Below are positions 10,308 through 20,883 of a DNA stretch of 64,000 bases, one piece after another (positions within the stretch are counted from its first letter, which is position 1; each line of letters begins with the position of its first letter). The notes beneath the pieces were generated by a model. It was not told the origin of the DNA, did no database searches, and was given only the letters and a program-made list of their open reading frames with translations. The DNA lies in assembly GCF_023898315.1 (NCBI RefSeq), contig NC_064615.1, positions 731,955,450 through 732,019,449 of the forward strand, written 5' to 3'. Position numbers and translations under genes: made by a program. The stretch comes from Schistocerca nitens (taxonomy: Eukaryota > Arthropoda > Insecta > Orthoptera > Acrididae).

Positions 10308-11526
10308 CAATGAAGCGCCACAGAACTGGGACTGGAATAGGCATGCGTATTCAAATACAAAGATGAATGTAAACAGGCAGAATACGGCGCTGCGGTCGGC
10401 AACCCCTAAATAAGAGAAGTGTCTGGCGCAGTTGTTAGATTGGTTACTGCTGCTACAATGGCAGGTTATTAAGATGTGAATGAGTTTGAACGTGGTGTTT
10501 TAGTCAGTGCACGAGAGATGGGACACAGCATCTCCGAGGTGGCGATGAAGCGCGGATTTTCCCGTACGACCATTTCATGAGTGTACCGTAAATATTAGAA
10601 ATCCGGTAAAACATCAAATCCCAGACATCGCTGCGGCCGGAACAAGATCCTGCAAGAACGGGACCAACGACGACTGAAGAAAATTTTTGAACGTGACAGA
10701 AGTGAAACCCTTCCTCAAATTGTTACAGATTTCAGTGCTGGGCATCAACATGTGTCACTGTGCGAACCATTCAACGGAACTTCATCGATATGGGCTTTCA
10801 GAGCTGAATGCCCACCCGTGTACCCTTGATGACTGCACGATGCTAGCTTTACGCTTCGCCTGGGACCATCGACACCGACATTGGACTGTTGATGACTGGA
10901 AAAGTTTGCCTGGTCGGACGAGTCTCGTTTCAAATTGTATTGAGCAGATGGACGTGTACGGGTATGGAGACAACTTCATGAACCCATGGACCCTACATGT
11001 CAGCAGGGGACAGTTCAAGCCGGTGGAGGCTCTATAATGGTGTGGGGAGTGTGCAGTTGGAGTGATATGGGACCTCCGATACGTCTAGATACGACTCTGA
11101 CAGGCGACTCGTACGTGAGCATCCTGTCTGATCACCTGCACCCATTCATGTTCATTGTGCATTCCAGCGGACTTGGGCATTTCCAGCAGGACAATGTGAC
11201 ACCTACACGCCCAAAATTGCTACAGAGTGGCTCCAGAAACACTCCTCTGAGTTTAAACACTTGCGCTGGCCACTAAACTCTCCAGGCATGAACATTATTG
11301 AGCGTATCTGGGATGCCTTGCAACGTGCTGTTCGGAAGAGATCTCCATCCCCTCGTACTCTTACGGGTTTATGGACAGCCCTGCAGGATTCATGGTGTCA
11401 GTTCCCTCCAGCAGTTCTTCAGACATTAGTCGAGTCCATGCCACGTCGTGTTGTGGTACTTTTGCGTGCTCGCTGGAGCCCTATACGATATAAGGCAGGT
11501 GTACCAGTTTCCTTCGCTCTTCAGTG
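10308..11526 (+). mobile_element. Tc1-like element nested in the mariner (1219 bp)
   Basis: The ends are inverted. The left end reads CAATGAAGCGCCACAGAACT and the right end, complemented, CACTGAAGAGCGAAGGAAAC. TA flanks both sides (10306-10307 and 11527-11528). It sits just inside the left inverted repeat of the mariner, so it inserted after the mariner. Confidence 0.85.
10458..11515 (+). pseudogene. Tc1-like transposase pseudogene with ~DD36E spacing
   Basis: The start region at 10458 encodes a helix-turn-helix (FERGVLVSAREMGHSISEVA) but contains in-frame stops. Further pieces follow in shifting frames: GGGSIMVWGVCSW, then QQDNVTPT with the second catalytic Asp, then SPGMNIIERIWDALQR with the Glu, and a C-terminal part with VESMPRRV. 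Counting across one frameshift, 36 residues separate the second Asp and the Glu. That is longer than the usual 34 and fits the DD36E group of Tc1-like elements. It is clearly inactive. Confidence 0.8.
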
Positions 11527-11689
11527 TATGTCATGCGTATTACTCGGTCAACTTACTCGGTATGAGCACGCAGGTTGCAACCACTATGCCGCTAGATGAT
11601 TCCGAATTGTAGCATGTAACATGGCAGTACGTAATGTAACTACATCGGTGTGTGAGAAATAGCATATTGTAGTCGAGTTTCGAATTCGA

Positions 11690-12010
11690 AGAGTTCACAC
11701 TCTCCTTCAGAATGACGGTGCCACACCACATACGAGCGCTGCGACATCTGCAAAAATCCGACGCCTTGGTTTCCCTGTCACCCATCATGCTCCACGCAGT
11801 TACGACTTAGCCCCATCGGATTTTCACCTATTTGCAGCACTTAAAGAACCCATTCGAGGACTTCAGTTTGAAGTGGTGCAAGCAGAGGTGAGGTTGCGGC
11901 TCCGTCAACAAAGTCAGACATGCTACAGTGGCGGGATCAAAAAACTGGTCTCTTTTTGGGGAAATGCGTTCGTCGCCAGGGTGACCACGTTGAGAAATAA
12001 ATATGTAGAC
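11690..12010 (+). pseudogene. Mariner transposase C-terminal fragment
   Basis: The plus strand encodes SAATSAKIRRLGFPVTHHA followed by SYDLAPSDFHLFAALKEPIR, the typical mariner sequence around the third catalytic Asp (…APSD…), and then a short C-terminal tail. The N-terminal and first catalytic parts are missing, apparently lost where the Tc1-like element lies. It belongs to the outer mariner. Confidence 0.75.
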
Positions 12011-12398
12011 ATGAGACTAACGATGTAAGATATTAATAACATTTGTTTTCTTAAAAAAATCTTAAGACTTTTCACATAAAAAATTCGGAGCAAGGACGTA
12101 GACAAAGGGTCGGAGGGGGGGGGGGGCGTCCAGAGAGTCCGGACACCCTCATCGCCTAAATGAAATTACACGTGACGTAGATGCCGTGCAGTGAAACTTA
12201 AAGACATTTTGATTTTCAGTTATTAGAGATAAACTGTCTATACATTCATAGCACTAGCGACTATCGCCGATCCCCATACTGGCCAAGATTGATTGTTGGC
12301 CTTGTTTGGTCTCAATTATTGTTTTGTTAAACAATTAAACCGTTTATTGTTTTTGTGCTGTGCGCTGTTGTGATAGTTTCTAATTATAGATAAGTTTG

Positions 12399-12461
12399 TA
12401 ACAAGAAAGAAGAGGAAAATAGATTTTGATTCGTCTGCTAGCTTTATGGTAAGTTAAAAAT
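12399..12461 (+). pseudogene. hAT-like N-terminal peptide followed by a GTAAGT donor-like site
   Basis: The plus strand reads DKFVTRKKRKIDFDSSASFM and then GTAAGT. A short basic N-terminal peptide of this form precedes the zinc finger in many hAT/ZMYM-type transposases, and the donor-like site suggests an intron followed. No downstream exon is recognisable on this strand. Confidence 0.35.
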
Positions 12462-13149
12462 ATATACGCACTACTGTAACAACCTAAATACCTGTCTGTA
12501 TCAGTTTAATGTTAACAGTGGAGTCTTTATTTGGAGGCTGGTAGAACTTTGGGGTTCCAGTATTTCAGTATTTCACAAGGCAATAGAGCGGTAAATATCA
12601 TAAGAAATAACATGAAATTAAAATCAATGCATAAAAAATTACCTGGATTTGTCTGTGTCGCACAAAAATCGCGTTGATCAACAAAACTATAGTCCAAGCG
12701 ACGTTGGTTGCATTTCTTGAAAAAAAAAATAGGTCAGTATTCTACCATCAGTAGGCCACACGCGCGGTACTCATTTATGAAAACCAGTTCCGATACGGAA
12801 CGACGGGGAGAGGTTTGAAGAAGAGGAAGATGTATGTCCTGACAGCACATTTTAGAGCTCGTTCGTTCCTAAAAGATTTTATCAGTGGGCCGACTGCGTC
12901 CTGTATGCCTCCCTTCCCCTTTCGTCCAAAATCCATTTACGCTCTTGTAATACGATAATAACTGAAGCCAGCAATTCCATGCACAATTAAATCTTAAAAT
13001 ATGCATGCATTCATGCACTATAAAATGCCCAAACATCCTCAAATAATGGTAAAACATGCAGTCTCACAATTCAATCTTTTGTAGCGTTGCGCTGTATTTT
13101 ATTTTAAAAATAATGTACAACAAACAGTTTTAACAAATTCTACATCGAC

Positions 13150-13330
13150 TAGGGGTAGCTCTGAGTGCTCAGGCAGTGAGGTAGCCATTCCATCCCTGGT
13201 TCGGAAGGCGAGGTGCTTTGACTCGATCTGCCGACAACCTTGAAAATGGTTTTCTGTGGTTCCCATTTTCAATTTAGGCAAATGCCGGGATTGATACCTT
13301 ACTATAGACCACAATCAATTCCTTCCGAAT
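13150..13330. repeat. Possible SINE-like repeat inside the hAT remnant
   Basis: A GC-richer block with CCTGGTTCGGAAGGCGAGG and AATGCCGGGATTGATACC resembles an arthropod SINE body known to me from memory. No target duplication is visible, and the boundaries are guesses. Confidence 0.3.
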
Positions 13331-13340
13331 TCCTTTTTTC

Positions 13341-13722
13341 CTAACAGATTCCAATTCTCTTAAAGATGCAATCCCTCTGCTTAAATGAAAATAGCTGCAT
13401 CGAAGGCAAGCCGAGCTTGTCTTTGGACACTCCTGGCACTAACAGCCGTACGATAAATAAATAATAATCCAAATTCTCTTCATTTAGGCTCATGCATTCG
13501 TCTGTTAGGACAGTCTTTAATGCAGAAAATGATCTTTCTTGCGTTGCAAGAAGTAACAGATGCATACTTAAATGAGCAAATTTGGAGAAGTATAAGGCTG
13601 AATAATTGTAGATCCTTTGCATTTTCGCCACCAAAAATGTTTCTAGCTTCCCTGTCGAACAGAGGTCTCTTTATTCCAAAAACCATATGGGTAACAATCA
13701 CGATGTACGAAAAAACTAGCAC
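13341..13722 (-). pseudogene. hAT dimerisation-domain fragment
   Basis: The minus strand encodes TQERSFSALKTVLTDECMSL followed by NEENLDYYLFIV. The ERSFSALK motif is the hallmark of the C-terminal hAT dimerisation region. A neighbouring frame continues the same sequence, so there is a frameshift. Only the extreme C-terminus remains. Confidence 0.5.
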
Positions 13723-14379
13723 TCTTCAATTCCTTATCACTTCCTCACCTCAAATCCTGACTGAAAGAAGATAAAGTGTAAAATTACCTTGGAGACTGGA
13801 ATATGACTGTTTCTTACAATAACTGTTTCCCAAAATACAGCACTCACAAGTAATATGATTATATCTCCGCTTGGGGAAAACTCAGACATCATTATCGAAT
13901 AAAGCGGTTTATCGTTCTTTACGCAAATGTTCAGAATAATTGGAAAACACGAGTCTTTTTACAGTCCGCTTTAATAAATCGGACCCCATCCCCATTTTTG
14001 ACAAAATCCTGGCTACGACCTTGTCAGGACGCATTACTTTCCAGCATGCCCTCGTATATTCCTTTTGAATTTTCTGAGTGCCCTTATTATGGCAATAGAA
14101 GCCAATGTCCGTTTTGAAAGTGAGCGATCTACTTTTGCAACTTCGTAGGCCTACACATCACAGTGGAAAATATGTGTTTTAATCTAAACAAAAATCCGGC
14201 CCATTAATAAAATGACGTCGGCAGAAAAATTTCCCGTAGACAGCGCTGCAGAAGATGTCTTTTTAATTATTATTGAATGTATTCTTCTCTAACATTTAAA
14301 TCAAAGTGCAATGTCAATAGCTACAGCTCTAGAGGTGCACTCACGGATAAACATTTCAATGTAGCATTAATGGAAAAGG

Positions 14380-14990
14380 TACATTTCACTGTCCAAGCAA
14401 AAATCTTATTCCTACAGAAACTAGTGCAGTCAATCAATTGCTGCTGTGTTTTCACTACGAAGGGAACAAAGTGCAGTGGACATTTGGGGTCGGCTACCTC
14501 AATAAAGGCAGCTCGCAGACGATCATGAAAAATGAACGTCTTCAGTGGGTCAAACAAAACACAACTGTACTATATCAGACTGGAGGCGTATGGCGAGTTG
14601 CGATTTTGCCTCTTTTCGAATGGTTCAAGGCGTCGAGTGCACCGGCGGTCGCATGAGACTTTTAAGCCGCCATGCATGGAGAGTGCAGTTGAGACAGGAG
14701 TGGGTTCTGTAACGTTTTGGGGGTGTTTTACGTACCGTGACTAGATCCCAGTCATTTGTGTTACCGTGAACGTGAATCAAGATCGGTATTCCAACATGTT
14801 CAGTGGCCAGGTATTGCCTTTTCTTCCACATCTTCATGATGAGTCTGCTGTTGTCACGTCTCCAACGATGATGACAACTGCGTGCACAGAGCTACACGCA
14901 TACGTTACTGGTTACACGAGCAAGCAGGCATCCTGTTACACCTCGACTGGCCTCCTAAAACAACCAATGTTTAGTGTTACTGTTCTAAAC
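14380..14990 (+). pseudogene. Tc1-like transposase remnant
   Basis: Plus-strand frames contain GSRRRVHRRSHETFKPPCME followed by GSVTFWGCFTYRD, the strand between the first and second catalytic Asp in Tc1-like enzymes. Further on, RYWLHEQAGILLHLDWPPK corresponds to the stretch just before the catalytic Glu. Stops and frameshifts occur throughout, and no inverted ends were found. Confidence 0.6.
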
Positions 14991-14999
14991 AGCCGTTAG

Positions 15000-15963
15000 A
15001 AGAACACTTGTAGTGAAACGAGTGACTGCTTCCCGCTACTGTTAGAGCACAAGTGTAAACCAGAGTTACACATGTATCAGACTTCTGTCTCGGTTCTTCC
15101 GGCGATAATTTTCGCATTGACAGCATTTCTCTTAAGACACCGCGAAGAAGACGAAGCTCTGGTCACAACGAGCTGTGAAAAGTAACAGTTTCCCTCACAC
15201 GACTACCGGCATAACAATCAATTTACCGACTAACGGAGAATGGTCTTTATAATCTATAGAAATCTTCTCTATCCTATAAACATTACAGTGCACGAATCGA
15301 CAGAAATTACTTATGCCAGTCAAAATTTCCGATATGACAGGCGGGAGAAAAGACGGACGTCATTGATATTCAATGGGATCGTAACAGCAGCTCTTTCCGG
15401 AAAATGGAGGTCGTGCTGAATTTGCCTGACAGGAAGTTCTGTAAAGTGTCTTTTTATATAGCTTCCTTGACTGCTTCTGAATAGGAACGAAGATTTGTTT
15501 TCCTTCCTTCGATCGCTATAGCCGAGCGCGTCTAAAAATAAATTTGATGCCTTCTCTGTTCCAGCGCTCCGTCACTGCAGTGCACACAGATTCCTGCTCT
15601 AAATATGACCTAGCATTTTCAGAAAATACAATTTCTTCGAGAAAATCCAAGGGCCCGTTAATTAGCTATCTTTGTGTTATGTCTGTCTGAATTTTCCTCA
15701 TCGAGCAACAATTTACTTGCGTTTGATCACTCAGGACTTGCACGGTCAAGAATCATGGAAATTTTTCTAAAATTTATACTGAATCACCGGTGTTTTTCCT
15801 TTGTTATACAGACCTAAACCCTAAATTGATGCCACGAATTCTTATTTCTAATAGTTTTTTCACATTTTCTGCAGCGATCGGTAGTGTTGTCTCTCGCTGG
15901 TGAAGTCACACAGACTGCAATGCACACTTTCCCTTACAGGCTTCGAGGGCAGCTTCCTCAACC

Positions 15964-15964
<1 letters not shown>
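15000..15964. other. Unassigned interval
   Basis: No recognisable gene or repeat. It ends at a long A tract. Confidence 0.5.

Positions 15965-16012
<48 letters not shown>
15965..16012. repeat. Poly(A) tract, 48 nt
   Basis: A run of 48 A residues immediately before a foldback element. It could be a retroposon tail on the plus strand, but no retroposon body is recognisable upstream. Confidence 0.95.
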
Positions 16013-16014
<2 letters not shown>

Positions 16015-16157
16015 TTTACTAAACGTGGGCTCTAAAATGCGTACCTTAACAGCTATGAGCACTTGCTGATCTTCGATACTGTGAAACACATCTCTGCTAT
16101 TGAAGAAGTACTCACAGCTCTTAAGGTATGCACTTTACAGCCCATGTTTAGTAAACA
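16013..16157. mobile_element. Short foldback MITE
   Basis: The left arm starts TGTTTACTAAACGTGGGCTC, and the right arm is its inverse, ending ...CCCATGTTTAGTAAAC. The arms are about 50 bp each, separated by about 40 bp. A third, single arm-like copy (AGTGCTCATAGCGCTTAAGG) lies at about 16278-16320 in the same orientation as the right arm. Nothing is encoded. Confidence 0.65.
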
Positions 16158-16379
16158 ATTTTTTATTGTTTTGGTCCTATGGTTACTAGACTATTTTTTT
16201 CTTGTTTTGGTCCTTTCCGAAATATGGGAAGCAAACAGATTGCAATAAAAGATATGTTTCATAGTATCTAAGATGAGTAAGTGCTCATAGCGCTTAAGGT
16301 ATGCATGTTAGAGGCTATGTTGCTTTGATATAAGGGAAATTAGCTACATGAAATTTTGTCATATGATGACATAGTTGGA

Positions 16380-18215
16380 GGCCGTGGTTGTTATTTGAAG
16401 TGATGGTGTTGAGACAGCAACCAGCCACAAATTTGTTTTCAGTTGCTTTATTCAAAGGGTAACGTTACCGGTTTTGAATCGTTATGATTCATCTTCAGAC
16501 GGTTCATGCTTTCATTACAACATTTTTACAGATTAATCGTCCTAAAATATAAATAATACATAATTATAAGCACGCCACACTGCTGGTTGCGTTATAGATT
16601 TTCATTGCATGTGACTTACGTGATATGTCGGTTTGGAGTGTTTGTTTTTATTACATTCGTCCAACAGATGTGAATACATTCCCGCTGCATTCGTTGCACA
16701 AGTAAATTTTTCTTACTGAACACTTTACATTTCTCACATAAAAGATTTCTAGCACACACCACATGTTTTGATACAATACAAGGTACTTACAAACACATGA
16801 GTGACAAAGATGCCATGACATATCGTAACATCATGAAGATGTTTGCAAAAAGATCATAACTTCACTTATGCAACTGAAACGATTTTTACACTAGTACAGA
16901 GAGAGACTGATTTTGTGAGCTTTAGAGCGAATATTGTCATATTAATTACAAATTTGATCCATTTTTTAGTACTGTATAGGTAAGATAGTACATCATTTAT
17001 TTACATTTAGCATCATGAGAATTTTAGTAACATATAAATTTGCTACTTGATCTGCAGAAAGGCGTAGGAATATTATTTGCTTTGGAGGCTGGAAAATAAT
17101 TTTTGGACATTTTTCAGGAAAGGGGTGTTAGCTAACTCGGTTTGTTCATTACAGATATAGCCTGGGGTGCTGTTTTTTGTGTGTGTATTTCAATTTCTTT
17201 TAATATATTCATAGTGGCTCTTTTTTCTGCTAGATGTAAGATTTTTAAGTTGTTCTCAGTGTTTCTCACTGAATGGTTTTCTTCAGCAATATGAGCTGCA
17301 AATGCAGATTTCTTCAAGCTTCCAAGCCTTAAAGCATCAATGTCTTCTTTGCATCTAACTTCAAAACTTCTGCCTGTCTGGCCAGTGTAGAATTTTTTGG
17401 CATGTATCGCATTTGAGTTTGTATATTCCTGATTCACCATAGGGACTCTTGGAGGTATTTACATCATGGATTACTTTTTGTTGTAATTTATTATTTGTGG
17501 AAAAACTGATTGTGATATTTTTCTTTTTAAATAAGTTTGCTATTTGGTCTGACAGTGGGCCTATGTAAGCGAGAGTAGCATATTTAGGATTGGCTTCTGT
17601 GGAGCACTGATTTGGCTTGGAGTGCATGTTGTGTGGATTGCTGTGAAGTGGATCTGTGGTTTTTGTCTGCATTTTGTTGTGGGGTTTTTCTATTATTATG
17701 GGTTTATATCCATTATTGTGAACAACTGTTTTAATTATATTGATTTCATTTTGCTGGTCTGTGTCACTCATTGGTACGTTTTTAATTTGGTCTACCATCA
17801 CTCTGAAAAATGTCATTTTTGTTGGCGGGGGTGGCAAGATAAGTTGTCAATACTGACATCTGTGGTGGTAGGTTTTCTGCAAATAATAAATTGATTTTTG
17901 TTATTACTATTGCAAATCTTCAGGTCAAGAAAGTTACATGTTCAACTGTGAAATTAATATTTTTGTGCATTTTGCTTAGATCTGTTGCTAATGTATCAAT
18001 TTCGTTGTTTGTACCATCAGAAAGCAAGATTGTATCATCAACATATATTCTGTAGTAGATTATTTTGTTTGAGATGTGCTGTTTGGTTGAGAAGAATTTT
18101 TGTTCTACACGGTTGATGTAAATATCAGCCAATATCCCAGCTAAGCTACTTCTCATTGCCAAACCATCATGTTGTTGGTACAGTTTGTTGTTGAAGCTAA
18201 AGTAATCATGCTGTA
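16380..18215 (-). mobile_element. Penelope-like retroelement, 5'-truncated
   Basis: Going leftwards on the minus strand there is the end of an RT domain (18215-17920), a linker, a GIY-YIG endonuclease region (about 17440-17250) and an untranslated 3' region reaching to about 16380. RT followed by GIY-YIG is diagnostic for Penelope-like elements. The copy is 5'-truncated at about 18215, just before the catalytic RT motif. The 3' region contains a conserved-looking small hairpin at 16468-16499. Confidence 0.85.
17132..18215 (-). pseudogene. Penelope-like RT/GIY-YIG polyprotein, partial
   Basis: AMRSSLAGILADIYINR and the catalytic YRIYVDDTILLSDG (YVDD) lie at 18162-17990. After a frame break, KYATLAYIGPLSDQIANLF and GESGIYKLKCDTCQK are followed in another frame by FYTGQTGRSFEVRCKEDIDA (17400-17320), the GIY-YIG core. 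In place of the usual YIG it reads YTG. HIAEENHSV, with the conserved His, comes next. Frameshifts near 17910 and 17390 inactivate it. Confidence 0.85.
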
Positions 18216-18219
18216 GAAT

Positions 18220-18685
18220 AAGCTACATCCTGTACAAGCGGAATGGAAAATCGCAGAGTAATAGCCAGCGGAATATTCTCGTCCTATTAATCCTGATGCC
18301 ATATTCTCATTTTACCTGTCCAAACAGATGTGCACAAAACACTGTTCGTGCGTACAATGCACAGAACTGCAGCGAGGCTACCACTACGATAATGACAAAT
18401 CACTGCAGACACACTGCGCTGTAGTTACTCTGGTGGGCAGCGTGTTCATTTTCTCGTCACTGGCCCCGGGAGATACCAATCTAGCCTCTTAAAATCTCGT
18501 TACCCATCGCGTAACTTTCCAGGGTTTGTGAAGATGATGGTGTCCACGTGGAACATGAATTTTTAAGCTCAAGAACTATCCCAGACCAAATGGAATCTTT
18601 CAGAACATTATTTATAAACAAGGATGTTTTTATCACGATCTGTTTTTGCTTCCTAAAATGACAGCAGACACGCTACTGTTTGAAA
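18220..18685. other. Unassigned spacer
   Basis: Sequence between two retroelement fragments, with no recognisable feature. Confidence 0.5.
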
Positions 18686-18689
18686 CAGA

Positions 18690-19640
18690 AACTCTACTCC
18701 AACAATGACGATTGGAATATATTTTTTGACGTTCTGAAAGTAGAAGGAATAAAATTCAGGTATTAAAAGGTCGGACAGATTGTACAGAAACCAGACTGCT
18801 GTTACAAGAGTCGACGGACTTGAAAGGGAGGCAGCGGATGGTAAGAATGTGAGACAGGGTTGTAGCCTATCCCTGATGTTGATCAAAATGTACGCTGAGG
18901 AACCAAAAAAGAAAACCAGAGCAAAAATTGGAGAAAGAATTAAAGTTCAGGGAGAATAAAAGAAATGTTCGAGATTGCCGATGACATTGTAATACTGTCA
19001 GAGACAGTAAACGACTTGCAAGAGCAGTTGGACGAAGTGGATCATGTCTTCAAACGAGGACAAAGATGAACATTAACAAAAGTAGAACAAGGGTAATAGA
19101 ATGTAGCTGAATTAAAACAAGCAATGCTGAGGGAATTAAATTAGAAAATGGGACACTAAGACTAGTAGCACGGTTTGTATTTGGGCAGCAAAATACTGAT
19201 GATGGTCCAAGTTGACAGGATACACAGTGCATACTGACTATAGCAAGGACAGCATTTCTGAAACACAGGAATTTGTTGACATCGAATGTAAAGCAGTTAA
19301 GACAAGAAGGAAATAGAAGCTTTTGAAACGTGGGTAGATCGCGTGACTGATGAGGAGGTACTAAATCGAATTGGGAGAAAAGAAATTTTTAGCGCAACTT
19401 GACTAAAAGAATGGAATGACTCATAGGATACATTGTGAGGCACCAGGGAATTGTCAATTTGGTATTCGAGGGAAGAGTGGGAGGTAAAAATTATAAAGGA
19501 AGATACAGTAACCAGTTTCAGATAGCTGTAAGTTGCAGCAAATAAGATGGGATAAAGAGGCTTGCACCAGACAGATAAGCTGCATCTTCGGACTGAAGAC
19601 CAGACAACATCAAGAACAACAACAAAACTAACGTCCTACA
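18690..19640 (+). pseudogene. LINE (RTE-like) RT C-terminal remnant with AAC-rich tail
   Basis: Plus-strand frames show VRQGCSLS (about 18860), a degraded ADD box (IADDIVILSETVNDLQEQLD, near 18980) and MNINKSKTR. Later FETWVDRVTDEEVLNRIGRK corresponds to the region after RT seen in RTE/BovB-type elements. The copy ends with ACATCAAGAACAACAACAAA, a short-repeat tail of the kind RTE elements have. Stops and shifts are frequent. LINE is firm; RTE is an inference. Confidence 0.65.
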
Positions 19641-19749
19641 GTCAACAGTAATAAGAAGTTTTGTTTCATTTTTTTGCTGCGTAAGCGCGTTGTAAGTGTT
19701 TTGTCCTTCGCGGCATGATTTTCTTACTCCCTTATTGCAAGGTAAGGCA

Positions 19750-20240
19750 GTATCACTCATTCAATCGATACTTGAATATTTATTGTTGGTCTTCGATCTG
19801 CACCTGGTAGGATTGTTAGAGGAAACAAAGAAGATCCAAAGAACAGCAGCACGATTCGTTACAGGTTCCTTTAGTAAACGTGAAAACATCACTGAGATGC
19901 TCAGCCAACTCCTGTGGCAGAAGCTGCAAGTGATGCGTTCTGCACCATGGATCACGCCATGATGCAGAACATATCTCTTGCAGCTTCTGCATGTTCTGAG
20001 AGGGTATGTTTCTGAAAGGTTCAATCAATATATCCCTTCCTCCCACGTATATGTCACGAAAAGACCGTGAAGATAAAATCAGAGAGATTGTTCACAAGGT
20101 GGCTTATCAGCAGTCATTCTTCTCACAAACCATTCACGACTGGGAAAGGAAATGCGGGAAGTGACACTGGTACAGAAAGCGTCCTCCACCACACACCGTA
20201 AGGTCGATGGTGGGGATTGGCTGTAGATGCAGAAAGCACG
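19750..20240 (+). pseudogene. LINE (CR1/Jockey-type) 3'-end fragment
   Basis: The plus strand encodes SILEYLLLVFDLHL followed by IQRTAARFVTGSFSKRENIT, the same C-terminal RT signature as the LINE at 8580-9790. It then runs into a non-coding 3' end (TTCACGACTGGGAAAGGAAA...). It is heavily 5'-truncated. A near-palindrome of about 74 bp lies inside it (19917-19990). Confidence 0.65.
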
Positions 20241-20630
20241 TCTGTTTTGATAAGCTGATATGCTAAGCAGCAGTTGACATCAGGAATCAACATTCAGAAA
20301 CTTTTCGTGCTCTAGCTCTGCTATTCAGTGTGCTGTGACTGGTTTCATAGAGTGGCGTATGGATTTTTGGAAATGCGACCCATCAGAACAGTTCAGATGA
20401 CGATTTCGCTAATAATTTCGATTCTGATATGTTTCTGAATGCACTATGTATCATGCATCACCAGTGCCTAACACTGCTAAAGAAATATGAATATACGCAT
20501 ATTTTACTTGATCATATATCCTACAATCTTAGCTAAAATTAAAAAAAAAGCTTATTTATCTCTCTAAACTATATTCCATTTCAACTTTAATGATATGTAG
20601 ACTATCCGTAGTGGATAGAGATGTGCAGTC
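20241..20630. other. Unassigned spacer
   Basis: AT-rich sequence without a recognisable gene or repeat, ending at the SINE target duplication. Confidence 0.5.
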
Positions 20631-20644
20631 ATTGTATCTCAGTC

Positions 20645-20869
20645 CGCAGCTCGTGGTCGTGCGGTAGCGTTCTCGCTTCCCGCGCACGGGTTCGATTCCC
20701 GGGTTCGATTCCCGGGTTCGATTCCCGGCGGGGTCAGGGATTTTCTCTGCCTCGTGATGACTGGGTGTTGTGTGATGTCCTTAGGTTAGTTAGGTTTAAG
20801 TAGTTCTAAGTTCTAGGGGACTGATGACCATAGATGTTAAGTCCCATGGTGCTCAGAGCCATTTGAGCC
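20645..20869 (+). mobile_element. SINE with alternative head and triplicated B box
   Basis: The 3' body is that of family 1 (AGGTTAGTTAGGTTTAAG...AGAGCCATTTGAGCC), but the tRNA-like head differs (GCAGCTCGTGGTCGTGCGGT). The B box unit GGGTTCGATTCCC occurs three times in exact tandem at 20688-20700, 20701-20713 and 20714-20726. The target duplication ATTGTATCTCAGTC is perfect at 20631-20644 and 20870-20883. Confidence 0.92.
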
Positions 20870-20883
20870 ATTGTATCTCAGTC

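Larger units (their letters stand above)
12095..14030. mobile_element. hAT-like element remnant inserted in the mariner's right end
   Basis: The left border begins CAAGGACGTAGACAAAGG. The right border, complemented, begins CAAGGTCGTAGCCAGGA, so the ends match over about 11 bp as short hAT-type inverted ends. The insertion splits the mariner repeat (…AATTCGGAG | insertion | GCATTACTTT…). The flanking 8-mers are too diverged to prove a target duplication. Two transposase-like pieces lie inside but on opposite strands (12399-12461 plus; 13341-13722 minus), so the interior has either been rearranged or combines two elements. Confidence 0.55.
10239..14054 (+). mobile_element. Mariner-like element split by two insertions
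   Basis: The left end at about 10239 contains GTGCTGAAAAGTAATGCCTC. Its inverted match, GCATTACTTTCCAGCATGCC, is found far away at about 14034-14053. Between them lie a Tc1-like element (10308-11526) and a hAT-like remnant (about 12095-14030). The transposase C-terminal part is at 11700-12000, followed by CATAAAAAATTCGGAG at about 12079-12094, which is the inner part of the right inverted repeat. The mariner was therefore interrupted at least twice. Assigning the distant right end to this element is an inference, supported by the continuity of the repeat across the hAT insertion. Confidence 0.7.
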
